Of a stretch of 64,000 nt of DNA, positions 1-10,165 are shown piece by piece. The notes under the pieces are model-generated. The model did not search any database and was not told the origin of the DNA. It worked only from the letters and a program-made list of their open reading frames with translations. The position numbers and the translations under genes are program-made. Every line of letters starts with the position of its first letter. Position 1 is the first letter of the stretch. The stretch comes from Deltaproteobacteria bacterium HGW-Deltaproteobacteria-19 (GTDB lineage: Bacteria > Desulfobacterota > Syntrophia > Syntrophales > PHBD01): the NCBI GenBank assembly GCA_002841865.1, contig PHBD01000011.1, positions 157,773 to 221,772 on the forward strand. Direction: 5' to 3'.

Positions 1-1313
1 AAGAAGCTCTGCCGGCCATGGACGAGGGGGTCATCGTCATCGCAGCGGATCTTTCCCCCGCGGATACGGCCCAGATGAAGATCGACCGGGTCCAGGGCTT
101 TGCCATCGACATGGGAGGAAAGACGTCCCATACGGCGATCGTGGCCCGCTCCCTGGAGATTCCGGCTGTGCTTGGTTTGGAGCGGATCTCCCGTTCCGTG
201 AAGACCAACGACGATGTGATCATCGACGGCTCGGCGGGGCTGGTCATTGTCAATCCCGATCCGGAGATGCTTCTCCGCTTCGAGAGAAAAAAGAGAGACT
301 ACGCCGAGACGCGGCGGGAACTCCTGGCCGATGCCCGCCTGCCCGCCGTTACGGGGGACGGGCATGCCGTCGACATCGGCTGCAACATTGAATTCATCGA
401 GGAAATCCCTTCCGCCGTGACTCACGGGGCCGACGGTATCGGCCTGTACAGGACCGAATTTCTCTACATCAACCGGGAGCAGCTTCCGACGGAAGAGGAC
501 CATCTGGCCAATTACCGCCGGGTGCTTACGGCGGAGAGCCTTCGGTGGGCCACCATCCGGACTCTCGACCTGGGAGGGGACAAGTTCTTCTCCGATCCGA
601 AACTGGCCAAGGAAATGAACCCCCAGATGGGCCTCCGGGCGATCCGCCTGTGCCTTCGGGAAGAAGAGTTGTTCAAGGTCCAGTTGCGGGCCATCCTGCG
701 TGCCGGGGCCGGTGGAAACGTCAGGATCCTGATCCCCATGGTGTCCGGGATCGAGGAAATCAGGGAAGCGAAGCGCATCCTGGCGGAGCTGCAAGAGGAC
801 CTGGCGCGGGAAGCGATTCCCGCCGGGCAGGACATGCCCGTCGGCATCATGATCGAGGTTCCGTCCGCTGTCGTGATTGCCGACGCCCTGGCCCGGGAAG
901 TGGACTTTTTCAGTATCGGCACAAACGACCTGATTCAGTATGCCCTGGCCATCGACCGGATCAACGAGCGGGTGTCCTACCTCTACGAGCCGCTTCATCC
1001 CGCCGTTCTCCGCCTCATCAGACAGGTGGTGGACGCCGGGCACCGGGCGGGAATCCCCGTTGCCATGTGCGGCGAGATGGCGGGTGATCCCCTCTACACG
1101 CTCGTCCTCCTGGGGTTTGGCATCGATGAGTTGAGCATGAATCCCCTGGCGATCCCGCGGGTCAAGCGAATCATCCGCGCCTCCACGCAGAAAGAGGCCC
1201 GGAAGCTCCTGAAACGGGTTTTTTCCTATTCGTCCGCCTCGGAAATCCGCCCTTATGTCGAGGATTATATGCGCAAGCGGTTTCCGGAGGCATTCCCCGT
1301 AGCGGAATCATAA
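1..1313 (+). CDS. ptsI: Phosphoenolpyruvate-protein phosphotransferase (PTS enzyme I), 5' end outside window
   Basis: Enzyme I takes phosphate from phosphoenolpyruvate and passes it to HPr, the first step of the phosphotransferase system in the cytoplasm. The reading frame is open from base 3, so the N-terminal HPr-binding part is missing; about 436 codons remain of the usual 570-590. The phospho-histidine motif GGKTSHTAI is present with its His codon at 129-131, followed by the PEP-binding barrel with DLGGDKF, LYRTEFLY, FFSIGTNDLIQY and the C-terminal catalytic-cysteine motif MCGEMAGD. It ends at TAA 1311-1313, 67 bases before plsB. In this type of bacterium enzyme I often serves regulatory PTS branches; nothing here shows which. 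The assignment is secure. Confidence 0.95.
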   Translation, partial: EALPAMDEGVIVIAADLSPADTAQMKIDRVQGFAIDMGGKTSHTAIVARSLEIPAVLGLERISRSVKTNDDVIIDGSAGLVIVNPDPEMLLRFERKKRDYAETRRELLADARLPAVTGDGHAVDIGCNIEFIEEIPSAVTHGADGIGLYRTEFLYINREQLPTEEDHLANYRRVLTAESLRWATIRTLDLGGDKFFSDPKLAKEMNPQMGLRAIRLCLREEELFKVQLRAILRAGAGGNVRILIPMVSGIEEIREAKRILAELQEDLAREAIPAGQDMPVGIMIEVPSAVVIADALAREVDFFSIGTNDLIQYALAIDRINERVSYLYEPLHPAVLRLIRQVVDAGHRAGIPVAMCGEMAGDPLYTLVLLGFGIDELSMNPLAIPRVKRIIRASTQKEARKLLKRVFSYSSASEIRPYVEDYMRKRFPEAFPVAES

Positions 1314-1380
1314 ATCGAATCGGGGAGCCGGCTTCGTCCGACCTCCCGCATTTCCAGCGAATCTTCAGGAGGCACCGGCC

Positions 1381-4017
1381 TTGTCTTTCTCTCAGATGCT
1401 CAAATCCTGGCTCTCCGGTCTTGAAGAACAGTACAGCGGCTGCCTGTACGCGAAAGACAGCATCCCTCTGCTTCTCCTGCTGAAAAAAGTTCTTTCCAAG
1501 GTTCACGTTCCCGAAGAAACGGAGAAAAAGATCGCCAAGGCTGCTTCTGAAGGTGTGGTTGTCTATGCCATCAAGCAACAGAGCCAGTTGAATGCGCTGA
1601 TCATCCGGGAGTCTGCCGCCGCCCGCGGATTTCCCCGGCCTTCTTTTGCCCACGATACAAACATGCTCTTCTGGCAGCCTTTCGGAAAGGCCATCCGGAC
1701 GATTCTGGCCCTCCTCTTGCTCCCGCTTTTCCGGCGTCAGAGCCCCGAGCCCCACCCCCGCGCCTTTGTCCGCAAGTCCGTCCGCCGGGGCGATGCCGTC
1801 ATCGTCCACCTCGGCATGTCTGAATTGACCCCGAACAAACAGGTGGAAGACAGCCTGTCCCAGCTTCTCTATGCACAATGGGAGATGGATCGGCCGGTCC
1901 TCGTCGTTCCCACGCTGGTCAGCTACGGGCGACGGCGGGACATAGAGCGGGAGAGCCTGATCAACATCCTTTTCGGCCAAACGGAGGGAACAGGCACCAT
2001 GAGGCGGGTGATCACCTTCTTCCGTTATTCCAACAAAGCCTCGCTTCTCTGCGCGGGGCCGGTGAATCTCCGGGAGTTTCTGGCGGAGAACAAGGATCTG
2101 TCCCGGGAAGAAATGATCGACCGCCTCCGGGGAGAGCTCATCGAGCGGATCGACGAGGAAAAGACCGCCACGGTGGGTCCGATCCTGAAGTCCCGGCAGG
2201 AATTGATTTCCATGGTCTTGAAGGACGAGCAGGTTCAGCGGGCCATTGAACAGCGGGGATCCGGGAACCGCAAGGGATATGAGGCGGCCCTCAAGGAGGC
2301 GAAACGGTACCTGAATGAGATCGCCTCCGATTACAGCGAGATGTACATTGAGCTGTGGGACAAGGTGCTCGGCTGGCTGTGGAACAACATCTACGACGGC
2401 GTCGTCGTGGACCGCGACGGCATGACGAAGATCAGGAATCTTTCCAAGAAGATGCCCTTCGTGGTCGTACCGTGCCACCGGAGCCACATCGACTACCTGC
2501 TCCTGTCGTATGTCTTCTACAAGCACAACATCCAGATGCCCTTCATCGCCGCCGGGACCAACATGCTCTTCTGGCCCCTCGGCGCCGTTTTCCGCAAATC
2601 CGGCGCCTTCTTCCTGCGCCGCAGCTTCCGGGGGAATGAGCTCTATGGCGAGGTGTTCAACGGCTATCTCAACATCCTCCTCCAGGAGGGGCTCCCCATC
2701 GAGTTCTTCATCGAGGGAGGGCGCAGTCGCACCGGGAAGATGATCATGCCCCGCTACGGGCTCCTGTCCATGATCATCCAGGCCTACGCCGGCGGTGCCT
2801 GCGAGGACCTGGCGATCATTCCCGTCTATCTCGGCTATGACCGGATCATCGAGGAAAAAGCCTACCTGAAGGAACTGGGGGGCGAACAGAAGAAGGACGA
2901 GAAGGCCACCGACGTGATCAAGAGCGGGAAGGTTCTCCGGAAGCGCTACGGCCACGTCTATGTGAACATCGGCGAGCCCATCCTCATGAAGCAATACCTG
3001 GAGAGTCAGGATAAGACGTACGCCGAAATGTCGACGGAAGAGCGGCAGCGGCTGTACCGGAAGACCGGCTACGAGATCGTACTGAACATCGACAAGGTCT
3101 CCGTGGTGACCCCGTTTTCACTTCTCTCGGCGGGATTCCTGTGGTCCGACCGCCGCGGCATCTCTGTGGACGACCTGATGGAGGTCCTGGGACATTTCCG
3201 GGACTACCTTCAGGCCCGGAAAGTCCGGTTCTCCGAGACCTTCGGTGACATGGACAAGGCCGTGACGAGCGCCCTGGGCCTGTTCGAGGAGTCCAATCTC
3301 ATCTCCCGGGTCGGGGAAGACGAGGACCTTCCGGACGAGGGGGAGGAGGTGGTTTACTCCCTGCCCGAGGAAAACCGACTGAATCTCGAGTACTACAAGA
3401 ACAACATCCTCCACTACTTCGTCCCTGTATGTTTCCTGGCCGCATCCGTGGCGCTCCACCGCGAGGATGTCCTCTCCCTCCAGGAGATCATGGAGGACTA
3501 CCGGTTCTTCAAGAAGATGTTCCGCCACGAGTTCATCTTCGACGACCGCGTGGACGATCTGGAGGAGATCCGGGAAGTCCTTCTGTACCTGTCCCAGAAA
3601 GGCATGGTTGCCATCAGCGGGGGCGAAGCGGGAAAATTTGCATCCATCGAAGTGAAGGGGAAGGGGAAGAGGAACCTCGTGCCCTTTGCGGGCCTGATCC
3701 GGAACTACATCGAGTCCTACTGGGTGGTCGTCCGGTCGTGTGCCTATCTCGTCCATGGGCGCTTGCCGGACAGGGAATTCACCAAGAAGATCCGAGGGCT
3801 CGGAGAACGGATGTACCAGAAGGGCGAAATCCGCCGCTCCGAGTCGCTCACCCAGTCGAACTATGCCAACGCGCTCCGGTTCCTGGAGGACATGGGCATC
3901 GTCAGTGCAACGGAAGAGGCCGAGAAAGGGGAGAAGCGCCCCGTCCGCTACTGGAGCATCTCCGAAAACAGAACCGCCCTGGAGGGCCTGCGAAGGCGGC
4001 TGTTCCGGTTCCTGTAG
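1381..4017 (+). CDS. plsB: Glycerol-3-phosphate 1-O-acyltransferase
   Basis: Membrane-associated enzyme that acylates the sn-1 position of glycerol 3-phosphate, the first step of phospholipid synthesis. At 878 residues it is near the length of the long PlsB family (about 800 in enterics) and far from the short PlsY type. The catalytic HX4D motif is H366-R-S-H-I-D371, and the downstream motifs FIEGGRSRTGK and IPVYLGYDR are intact. The start is TTG at 1381, chosen because AGGAGG lies at 1367-1372, eight bases upstream, and no in-frame ATG sits there. It follows ptsI on the same strand and converges on eno. A 607-codon antisense frame over its first half is a shadow. Confidence 0.93.
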   Translation: MSFSQMLKSWLSGLEEQYSGCLYAKDSIPLLLLLKKVLSKVHVPEETEKKIAKAASEGVVVYAIKQQSQLNALIIRESAAARGFPRPSFAHDTNMLFWQPFGKAIRTILALLLLPLFRRQSPEPHPRAFVRKSVRRGDAVIVHLGMSELTPNKQVEDSLSQLLYAQWEMDRPVLVVPTLVSYGRRRDIERESLINILFGQTEGTGTMRRVITFFRYSNKASLLCAGPVNLREFLAENKDLSREEMIDRLRGELIERIDEEKTATVGPILKSRQELISMVLKDEQVQRAIEQRGSGNRKGYEAALKEAKRYLNEIASDYSEMYIELWDKVLGWLWNNIYDGVVVDRDGMTKIRNLSKKMPFVVVPCHRSHIDYLLLSYVFYKHNIQMPFIAAGTNMLFWPLGAVFRKSGAFFLRRSFRGNELYGEVFNGYLNILLQEGLPIEFFIEGGRSRTGKMIMPRYGLLSMIIQAYAGGACEDLAIIPVYLGYDRIIEEKAYLKELGGEQKKDEKATDVIKSGKVLRKRYGHVYVNIGEPILMKQYLESQDKTYAEMSTEERQRLYRKTGYEIVLNIDKVSVVTPFSLLSAGFLWSDRRGISVDDLMEVLGHFRDYLQARKVRFSETFGDMDKAVTSALGLFEESNLISRVGEDEDLPDEGEEVVYSLPEENRLNLEYYKNNILHYFVPVCFLAASVALHREDVLSLQEIMEDYRFFKKMFRHEFIFDDRVDDLEEIREVLLYLSQKGMVAISGGEAGKFASIEVKGKGKRNLVPFAGLIRNYIESYWVVVRSCAYLVHGRLPDREFTKKIRGLGERMYQKGEIRRSESLTQSNYANALRFLEDMGIVSATEEAEKGEKRPVRYWSISENRTALEGLRRRLFRFL

Positions 4018-4021
4018 AATC

Positions 4022-4044
4022 CGGGGACCCTGTCGGGGTTCCCG
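4022..4044 (+). terminator. Hairpin after plsB, possible weak terminator
   Basis: CGGGGACCC and GGGTTCCCG pair as a nine-base stem with one G-U pair around a five-base loop, starting four bases after the plsB stop. There is no run of T after it, so intrinsic termination is uncertain; it may protect the 3' end instead. Confidence 0.3.
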
Positions 4045-4211
4045 CAGCTACAACCATCATTATCCGGCCCACGACCCTTCCTGAGGTTCAGGAACGGTTT
4101 CGTCGTTCTCTCGGACATCTTATAAGAAAGGCCCCGGACGCGTTATACGGCGCTCCCGGAGCCTCTCGGTTCAATTCATTTATCCCTGTCAAACAATACG
4201 CAGGAGGTCAA

Positions 4212-5597
<1,386 letters not shown>

Positions 5598-5752
5598 TCA
5601 TTATCTACCCGAATCGGCGCCGGTTATCAAGGAATGATGCGGCATCCGGGGCTACGGACTTGATTCGGATGCCCATCTGGGATAGAGGGAGGACTCCGGT
5701 CGGCCTCGCGATGCCGGGGCGGCCGGGCGAATTGACGAAATCGGATCGAAGC

Positions 5753-6526
5753 ATGATGAGAGAGCAGAAAAGAACGCGGCTGTTTCTCCACCTGAAAAAG
5801 TGGCTGGAGCGGGCCGTCCTGGAATACGGCATGATCGACGAGGGCGACCGGGTTCTCGTCGGGGTATCCGGCGGGGCCGACAGCCTCGTGCTCCTGGATC
5901 TCCTGGATTCGCCCATGGTCTTCACGCCACCCTTCGCGCTTACGGCGGTCCATATCGACCTGGGCTTCGATCCGGGCGGAGAGGATGTCCGGGCCGTGGA
6001 GCAGTGGCTCCAGGGCACGGGCTGCGCATACGTCATCGATAAAACCGATTATGGGCCCGTGGCCCACAGCGACGTCAACCGGAAGAATCCCTGCTTCCTC
6101 TGCTCGCGGTTGCGGCGGAAACGGATCTTTGAGATCGCCGAAGAGCGCGGCTGCAACAAGATCGCCTTTGCCCACCACCGGGACGACATCATCGAGACGC
6201 TCCTCATCAACCTGTTTTACGGGCGCGAGATCAGCACCATGATGCCGATGCAGGAATTCTTCGGCGGGAAGCTCCACATCATCCGCCCGCTGGCCTACCT
6301 CGAAGAGGGGCTGGTGAAGAAGTACGCCCGCGAGCAGGGGATTCCCGCCGTGAAAAACCGCTGCCCCACGAGCGACACCTCCAAGCGGAAGTATATTAAA
6401 GATCTCCTGACCCGACTGGAGCGAGAAAACCCACAGATCCGGCACAACATCAACCTGGCCATGCGGCACGTAAAGCCCGACTACCTTCCCGGTGCGGGCC
6501 TGCGGCAGGCATCCGGCCGGCCCTGA
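5753..6526 (+). CDS. ttcA: TtcA-type tRNA 2-thiocytidine / PP-loop ATPase
   Basis: PP-loop adenylating enzyme of the TtcA/TtuA group, which thiolates tRNA (cytidine 32 in TtcA) using an Fe-S cluster. The PP-loop SGGADS is at residues 39-44, the CxxC pair is C114 and C117 (NPCFLCSRL), and a third conserved cysteine is in NRCPTSD near residue 205. These three cysteines are the cluster ligands in the family. The frame extends 65 codons upstream to 5558, but that part is unlike the family and lacks a ribosome site, so ATG 5753 (or 5756) is preferred. smpB follows after 14 bases, so co-transcription is likely. TtcA against another PP-loop subfamily cannot be settled by eye. Confidence 0.78.
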   Translation: MMREQKRTRLFLHLKKWLERAVLEYGMIDEGDRVLVGVSGGADSLVLLDLLDSPMVFTPPFALTAVHIDLGFDPGGEDVRAVEQWLQGTGCAYVIDKTDYGPVAHSDVNRKNPCFLCSRLRRKRIFEIAEERGCNKIAFAHHRDDIIETLLINLFYGREISTMMPMQEFFGGKLHIIRPLAYLEEGLVKKYAREQGIPAVKNRCPTSDTSKRKYIKDLLTRLERENPQIRHNINLAMRHVKPDYLPGAGLRQASGRP

Positions 6527-6540
6527 GGAGCAGAGAAGCC

Positions 6541-7017
6541 ATGGCCAAGAAAAGCGAAGCCGCGGAAAAAAGCATCTGCTCCAACAAGCAGGCGCGACGG
6601 AACTATTTCATCGATGAAACCTATGAAGCCGGGATCGCGCTCGTGGGGACGGAAGTCAAGTCCCTGCGGGAAGGCCGGGCCAACCTGAAGGACAGCTTTG
6701 CCTCCGTGAACAACGGGGAGGTGATTCTCCACGAACTGCACATCAGCCCGTATACCTTTGGAAACCGCTGGAACCACGATCCGCTGCGACCCCGGAAGCT
6801 CCTCCTCCACAAACAGGAGATCCGCCGCCTCTACGGCAAGGCCCGTGAGAGGGGGCTCGCCCTCGTGCCCCTGCGGATGTACTTCAAGAAGGGCAAGGTG
6901 AAGGTGGAACTGGGTGTCGGCAGGGGCAAGAAGCTTTACGACAAGCGGGAAGATCTCCGAGCCCGGGAGGACAAGCGGGACATGGAGCGGGGATTCCGGG
7001 ATAAGGGCCGGGATTGA
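6541..7017 (+). CDS. smpB: SsrA-binding protein SmpB
   Basis: Small basic protein that binds tmRNA and carries it into stalled ribosomes, mimicking part of a tRNA anticodon arm. The product is 158 residues, typical for the family. It shows the OB-fold start [18 protein letters not shown], the hallmark [11 protein letters not shown], and the basic C-terminal tail (KKLYDKRED then alternating charged residues) that reads the empty mRNA channel. The start ATG 6541 follows GAGGAGCAGAG. It lies 14 bases after the ttcA-type gene and 220 bases before ssrA, its RNA partner, a common arrangement. Certain. Confidence 0.96.
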   Translation: MAKKSEAAEKSICSNKQARRNYFIDETYEAGIALVGTEVKSLREGRANLKDSFASVNNGEVILHELHISPYTFGNRWNHDPLRPRKLLLHKQEIRRLYGKARERGLALVPLRMYFKKGKVKVELGVGRGKKLYDKREDLRAREDKRDMERGFRDKGRD

Positions 7018-7180
7018 GCCCGGACCGCCGCACTCACGGCGTCCCCGGAGGTCGGTGCGTGATTCATGATGCGGCTCGTCGTCTCCATCGGGCCTGCCGA
7101 TTTCAGACCTGATCGACGTGATGGCCGCCCCGCTTCGGCCGATCCCGCGTGCCCATCACCGGGGTGGATCGGGATTCTGC

Positions 7181-7208
7181 TTGACGCTGGCCGGATAAAG
7201 ACTATATT
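7181..7208 (+). promoter_or_regulatory. Sigma-70-type promoter of ssrA
   Basis: TTGACG at 7181-7186 and TATATT at 7203-7208 are separated by 16 bases. Transcription would start near 7215, about 23 bases before the mature tmRNA 5' end, leaving a short leader for RNase P to remove. Position and quality both fit; no experiment is implied. Confidence 0.7.
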
Positions 7209-7237
7209 AACAGTCCGTTCTTTCCACATTCAAATAT

Positions 7238-7591
7238 GGGGGCGTCACGGTTTCGACGGGGATCGTTGAAGCTATCAGAAGCGTGCCGAGGTTCCTGCAG
7301 GCCTCGTTAAACAGGCAGGAAAACACTTAGTCGCCAATAACTACGACTACGCACTAGCCGCATAGGCTAGCGTCCTCCCGACCTCGCCTGCTGGGTCGGA
7401 TGAGGGCGTCATAAAGGCAGGATAACCGACTTCCTCTGCCTGGGGGGAAGGGGGCGAAAATCTAAACAGGCTAGCCCGCACCCATCCTGCCTCTGGGAGG
7501 GGTGACGGTCGAAACCAAATCAGAGGATGCGCACGGAGAAACTGAAGTGGAAGGTTTCCGGACGCGGGTTCGACTCCCGCCGCCTCCACCA
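7238..7591 (+). ncRNA. ssrA: tmRNA (transfer-messenger RNA)
   Basis: One-piece tmRNA of about 354 bases. The 5' end GGGGGCG (7238-7244) pairs with CGCCTCC (7581-7587), followed by encoded ACCA at 7588-7591, forming the alanine-tRNA-like acceptor. The T-arm GGGTTCGACTCCC is at 7565-7577. The tag frame begins at the resume codon GCC 7333 and reads A-N-N-Y-D-Y-A-L-A-A with stop TAG at 7363-7365; the LAA end is the protease recognition signal. It works with SmpB, encoded just upstream, to rescue stalled ribosomes. The strand is AT-richer directly after the 3' end, which is a frequent integration site for mobile DNA. Confidence 0.96.
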
Positions 7592-7598
7592 TAAATTC

Positions 7599-7667
7599 AA
7601 GCACTTAGATCGTTTTCCCCGCTGTCAGCTCCTTTTCGTTTTGTCGAGAGAAACGATCTTTGTGCTT
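7599..7667. repeat. Long imperfect inverted repeat just downstream of ssrA
   Basis: The left arm 7599-7615 (AAGCACTTAGATCGTTT) and the right arm 7651-7667 (AAACGATCTTTGTGCTT) are complementary at 15 of 17 positions, with a 35-base loop. It begins eight bases after the tmRNA 3' end. There is no T run after it, so it is not a standard intrinsic terminator. It could be a 3'-end processing or protection stem, an operator for the next gene, or a remnant of a mobile-element end. Confidence 0.6.
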
Positions 7668-7745
7668 GTCCGTAAACCGAACTCAAATCGTCATTCAAAT
7701 CGCATATCTATTCTTAACGCAATTATTGAAAGGAAGGGAACATCC

Positions 7746-8303
7746 ATGAAGAAAGAGGATACGATTGTCTTTAGCGGCGGTGCAAAGGGAGCGGAAGCGG
7801 AATTTGGGGCAAATGCCGAAAAATATGGAATCGAAGAGGTGAACTTCACCTTTGACGGACACACCATCGCACGGACCAGAGGCCTGCGATTCCTGAATCA
7901 CGAGGAATTGAAAAACGGCGACGTCTCCCTCGAATACGTCTCCAAGCTGATGAATCGCCGTTACACGGATAACACGACAATCCGCAAGATTTTGCAGACC
8001 ATCTGGTATCAGGTCAATAACGGACAGGAAATATTTGTCATCGGAGAAATACTGGAAGACAACACGGTAAAGGGCGGTACCGGATGGGGTGCGGAATTCA
8101 GCAAACTCTGCAACAAGCCTCTGCATGTATTTGATCAGAAACGTAATGCATGGTTTACCTGGGCTAAGACGGAATGGGTCAAGCGGGAAAAAGGCGACGA
8201 GCCCGTCATCGACAACATTCATTTCGCTGGTACCGGAACGCGCTTTTTGGAGGAAAACGGAAAGAAGGCAATTGCAGAGTTATTCGCCAGAACATTCTGC
8301 TGA
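7746..8303 (+). CDS. SLOG-superfamily-like Rossmann protein, function unknown
   Basis: 185-residue protein that I cannot tie to a characterised family member. Two glycine-rich motifs stand out: SGGAKGAEAEF at residues 10-20 and KGGTGWGAEFSK at 109-120, plus FAGTGTRF near 160-167. Such repeated Gly-rich loops with acidic residues are typical of the SLOG (YpsA/DprA-related) nucleotide-binding superfamily, so nucleotide or nucleotide-sugar binding is a reasonable guess. The ATG at 7746 follows AAGGAAGGG; an in-frame extension back to 7527 runs through the tmRNA and is rejected. Codon and base use are more AT-rich than the neighbours, and it sits right after ssrA, so horizontal acquisition is plausible. 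Confidence 0.55.
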   Translation: MKKEDTIVFSGGAKGAEAEFGANAEKYGIEEVNFTFDGHTIARTRGLRFLNHEELKNGDVSLEYVSKLMNRRYTDNTTIRKILQTIWYQVNNGQEIFVIGEILEDNTVKGGTGWGAEFSKLCNKPLHVFDQKRNAWFTWAKTEWVKREKGDEPVIDNIHFAGTGTRFLEENGKKAIAELFARTFC

Positions 8304-8490
8304 AAAGGGATCCCGGCAGCAATGGACGTTTTTCAAAAGCCGATCATCTTGAATCCTTCATCCAAGGCTATCAGGAACGGTCGACAAGCGTGGTTTTGGA
8401 GCGATTCCTCTACCATGATTTCAAGAAGTCAATTACATCCCGAATTTTCAATTCATTGTCAAAAGCAGCAACTTTGCCCGCCTCGCAGGG

Positions 8491-8519
8491 GGTGGGGGCA
8501 GCGATTGTCTGCCCCCACC
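8491..8519. repeat. GC-rich hairpin
   Basis: GGTGGGGGCAG (8491-8501) and CTGCCCCCACC (8509-8519) form a perfect 11-base-pair stem with a seven-base loop. It is not followed by a T run. It lies 188 bases after the SLOG-like gene and could slow or end transcription, or be a short palindromic element. Confidence 0.6.
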
Positions 8520-8525
8520 TTGCCA

Positions 8526-8634
8526 GATGAGGAAATCGATCACTGCTTTGTCCTGCATGGGCGGTTATCCAGAAAACAAAGGACAACGATTCTTACCAGG
8601 CTCGAGGAAATGGACAGCTCTGCTCCTCAGCAAG
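8526..8634 (+). pseudogene. Possible fragment of a superfamily 2 DNA/RNA helicase C-terminal domain
   Basis: In the frame of base 8526 the translation includes HCFVLHGRLSRKQR followed by an LEEMD segment. This pattern (a beta strand, then G-K/R-L-S-x-K-x-R and a helix ending in L-x-x-L/M-D) resembles the second RecA-like domain of some DEAD/DEAH helicases. The expected ATG-x-x-x-GEGFD motif does not follow in any frame, so at most a decayed fragment remains. The evidence is a single short resemblance. Confidence 0.3.
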
Positions 8635-8763
8635 GGCTCGTTTCCTTTGGCCGCCGCTACCCTGCTTCACCAGCTCATGGACGAGTTTGAGAAGAAGATC
8701 CTTCGCATTTGACAAACCAAACCGTGTCTTTTATGTTTCGATGAGAGTGAAGGGGAGAGAATT

Positions 8764-9492
8764 ATGGGCAATTCTACGAATGGACACATAGCAACGCTCA
8801 CCCGCAGGCTCTTCATTAAGGCATCAGCATTCTTCTGGCTTGTCATTGCCACTCCTAAAACCGTCTGGTCTTTCTTCATAAGGGGAATGCAGACCAGGAC
8901 TGTTGAAGGCGGCACTTTTCTGTTTGATCCGGGCAGCGGAACCATACGGTGGAGCAACAACCCCGCTGTTAAAGAGCCTTACTGGTTGGTCGTGGAGGGT
9001 TTGGTGGAGAAACCGAAACGTTTTTCCTACAAAGACCTTCAGGCCTTCCCGCAGGTTGTTCAAACGTCTGATTTCCATTGCGTTGAGGGCTGGTCAGTCA
9101 AGAATATCCGCTGGGGAGGTATCCGTTTTGCAGAGATTGGAAAGATCGTGTTGCCGAAACCGGAGGCACGTTACGCGATCATCCATTCGCTGGGCAAAAC
9201 ATCAGAGCCCGCTCAGGGAATCGACCATTATATCGAGTGCCTTCCTCTTGAAAAACTTCTCGACCCCGGGAAAAAGTGTCTATTGGCCTTGACCATGGAT
9301 GGCAAACCCCTGACATTTGACCGGGGCAGTCCGCTTCGCGTCATCTCACCGTATGATCTTGGTTACAAGGGCTCGAAATATGTGAACCGAATTGTATTCT
9401 CCTCGAAACAGACATCGGGCTGGTGGACTCTTGCAAATCCGATCTATCCGGTGGAGGCGCCAGTTCCTGCGGAACGGCTCAAAAGCGGTTAG
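8764..9492 (+). CDS. Sulfite-oxidase-family molybdopterin oxidoreductase, Tat-exported
   Basis: 242-residue protein of the SUOX/YedY (MsrP) fold. A twin-arginine signal TRRLFIKAS with R14-R15 precedes a hydrophobic stretch, so export in folded form with its cofactor is likely. The molybdenum-ligand cysteine is C106 in FHCVEGW, and the later SPLRVISPYDLGYKGSKYV segment is typical of the cofactor-binding domain. ATG 8764 follows GGGGAGAGA. The substrate is not evident: relatives reduce methionine sulfoxide or oxidise sulfite. No heme partner such as MsrQ is next to it. Base composition is lower in GC than the core genes. Confidence 0.82.
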   Translation: MGNSTNGHIATLTRRLFIKASAFFWLVIATPKTVWSFFIRGMQTRTVEGGTFLFDPGSGTIRWSNNPAVKEPYWLVVEGLVEKPKRFSYKDLQAFPQVVQTSDFHCVEGWSVKNIRWGGIRFAEIGKIVLPKPEARYAIIHSLGKTSEPAQGIDHYIECLPLEKLLDPGKKCLLALTMDGKPLTFDRGSPLRVISPYDLGYKGSKYVNRIVFSSKQTSGWWTLANPIYPVEAPVPAERLKSG

Positions 9493-9527
9493 GGTTAGGG
9501 TTTCCTCATTTCATACTTTCGTATCCG

Positions 9528-10163
9528 CTATTGTTGGCGTATCTGAGGTTTCACGACGTCCATCCCCTCGACAAACGCCTTCAGGTTGACCTCCAGTTTG
9601 TCTCCCGAAAGGGTCTGCTCCATGACCGCCTTGAAATTGTCAAGGGTGAGGGGAAGGGCGCCGGTGCCCGCCAAGGCGCCGATCATGACGATGTTCGCAA
9701 GAATGGGGTTCCCCAGCCGGATGGCCATGTCGGTGGCGTCGATCAGCCGGACTTGCGCCGACAGCTCCTCCAGCGACGTTCTGATTTCATCCAGGGAGGG
9801 GTAACTCAGTTCTCCCGTGATGACGCCAACCGGATAAACCGGCCGGGTGTTTGACAGAACGATCACGCCGGGATGTCCGTATGCCGCCAACACACGGACG
9901 GCCTCCGCCGGCTCCAGAGCGACCACGACGTCGGCTTTCCCTCTCGGGATCTGGGGGCTCCACGTCCCCTGCGCGGAAACGCGAATGTGGCTCATCACGG
10001 AGCCGCCCCGCTGGGAGGCGCCGAAGGTCTCGCCGATCGTCACCGTCAGGCCCCTGTTCACCAGCATGCCCGACAAGACACGGGAGGCCATGACGTTTCC
10101 CTGGCCGCCGACTCCGGTGATGATGAGATTGTAAGGATCCCGTGGCAGTTGCAGAGTTCCCAT
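9528..10163 (-). CDS. iorB: Indolepyruvate:ferredoxin oxidoreductase, beta subunit
   Basis: Beta subunit of the enzyme that oxidatively decarboxylates aryl-pyruvates such as indolepyruvate to acyl-CoA with ferredoxin as acceptor, a step of aromatic amino acid fermentation. The 211-residue product has the gamma-type 2-oxoacid oxidoreductase signature GVGGQGNVMASRVLSG near its start and the segment GASQRGGSVMSHIR. ATG 10163 lies two bases after the iorA stop, so the two are translationally linked; the 80-codon upstream extension overlaps iorA out of frame and is rejected. Length and neighbours fit the family. Confidence 0.9.
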   Translation of the reverse strand: MGTLQLPRDPYNLIITGVGGQGNVMASRVLSGMLVNRGLTVTIGETFGASQRGGSVMSHIRVSAQGTWSPQIPRGKADVVVALEPAEAVRVLAAYGHPGVIVLSNTRPVYPVGVITGELSYPSLDEIRTSLEELSAQVRLIDATDMAIRLGNPILANIVMIGALAGTGALPLTLDNFKAVMEQTLSGDKLEVNLKAFVEGMDVVKPQIRQQ

Positions 10164-10165
10164 GA

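Larger units (their letters stand above)
8304..8763. other. Intergenic stretch with decayed coding remnants
   Basis: 460 bases without an intact gene. It holds a strong GC hairpin (8491-8519) and a short segment whose translation resembles part of a superfamily 2 helicase (8526-8634). Overlapping frames up to about 120 codons exist but none has a ribosome site or a whole domain. The last 20 bases carry the GGGGAGAG ribosome site of the next gene. Confidence 0.6.

Noticed and set aside
1171..2994. A 607-codon minus-strand frame
   Set aside because: Antisense to ptsI and plsB, both firmly identified; no ribosome site or motif.
7527..7745. N-terminal extension of the SLOG-like gene
   Set aside because: It runs through the tmRNA 3' end; ATG 7746 has a proper ribosome site.
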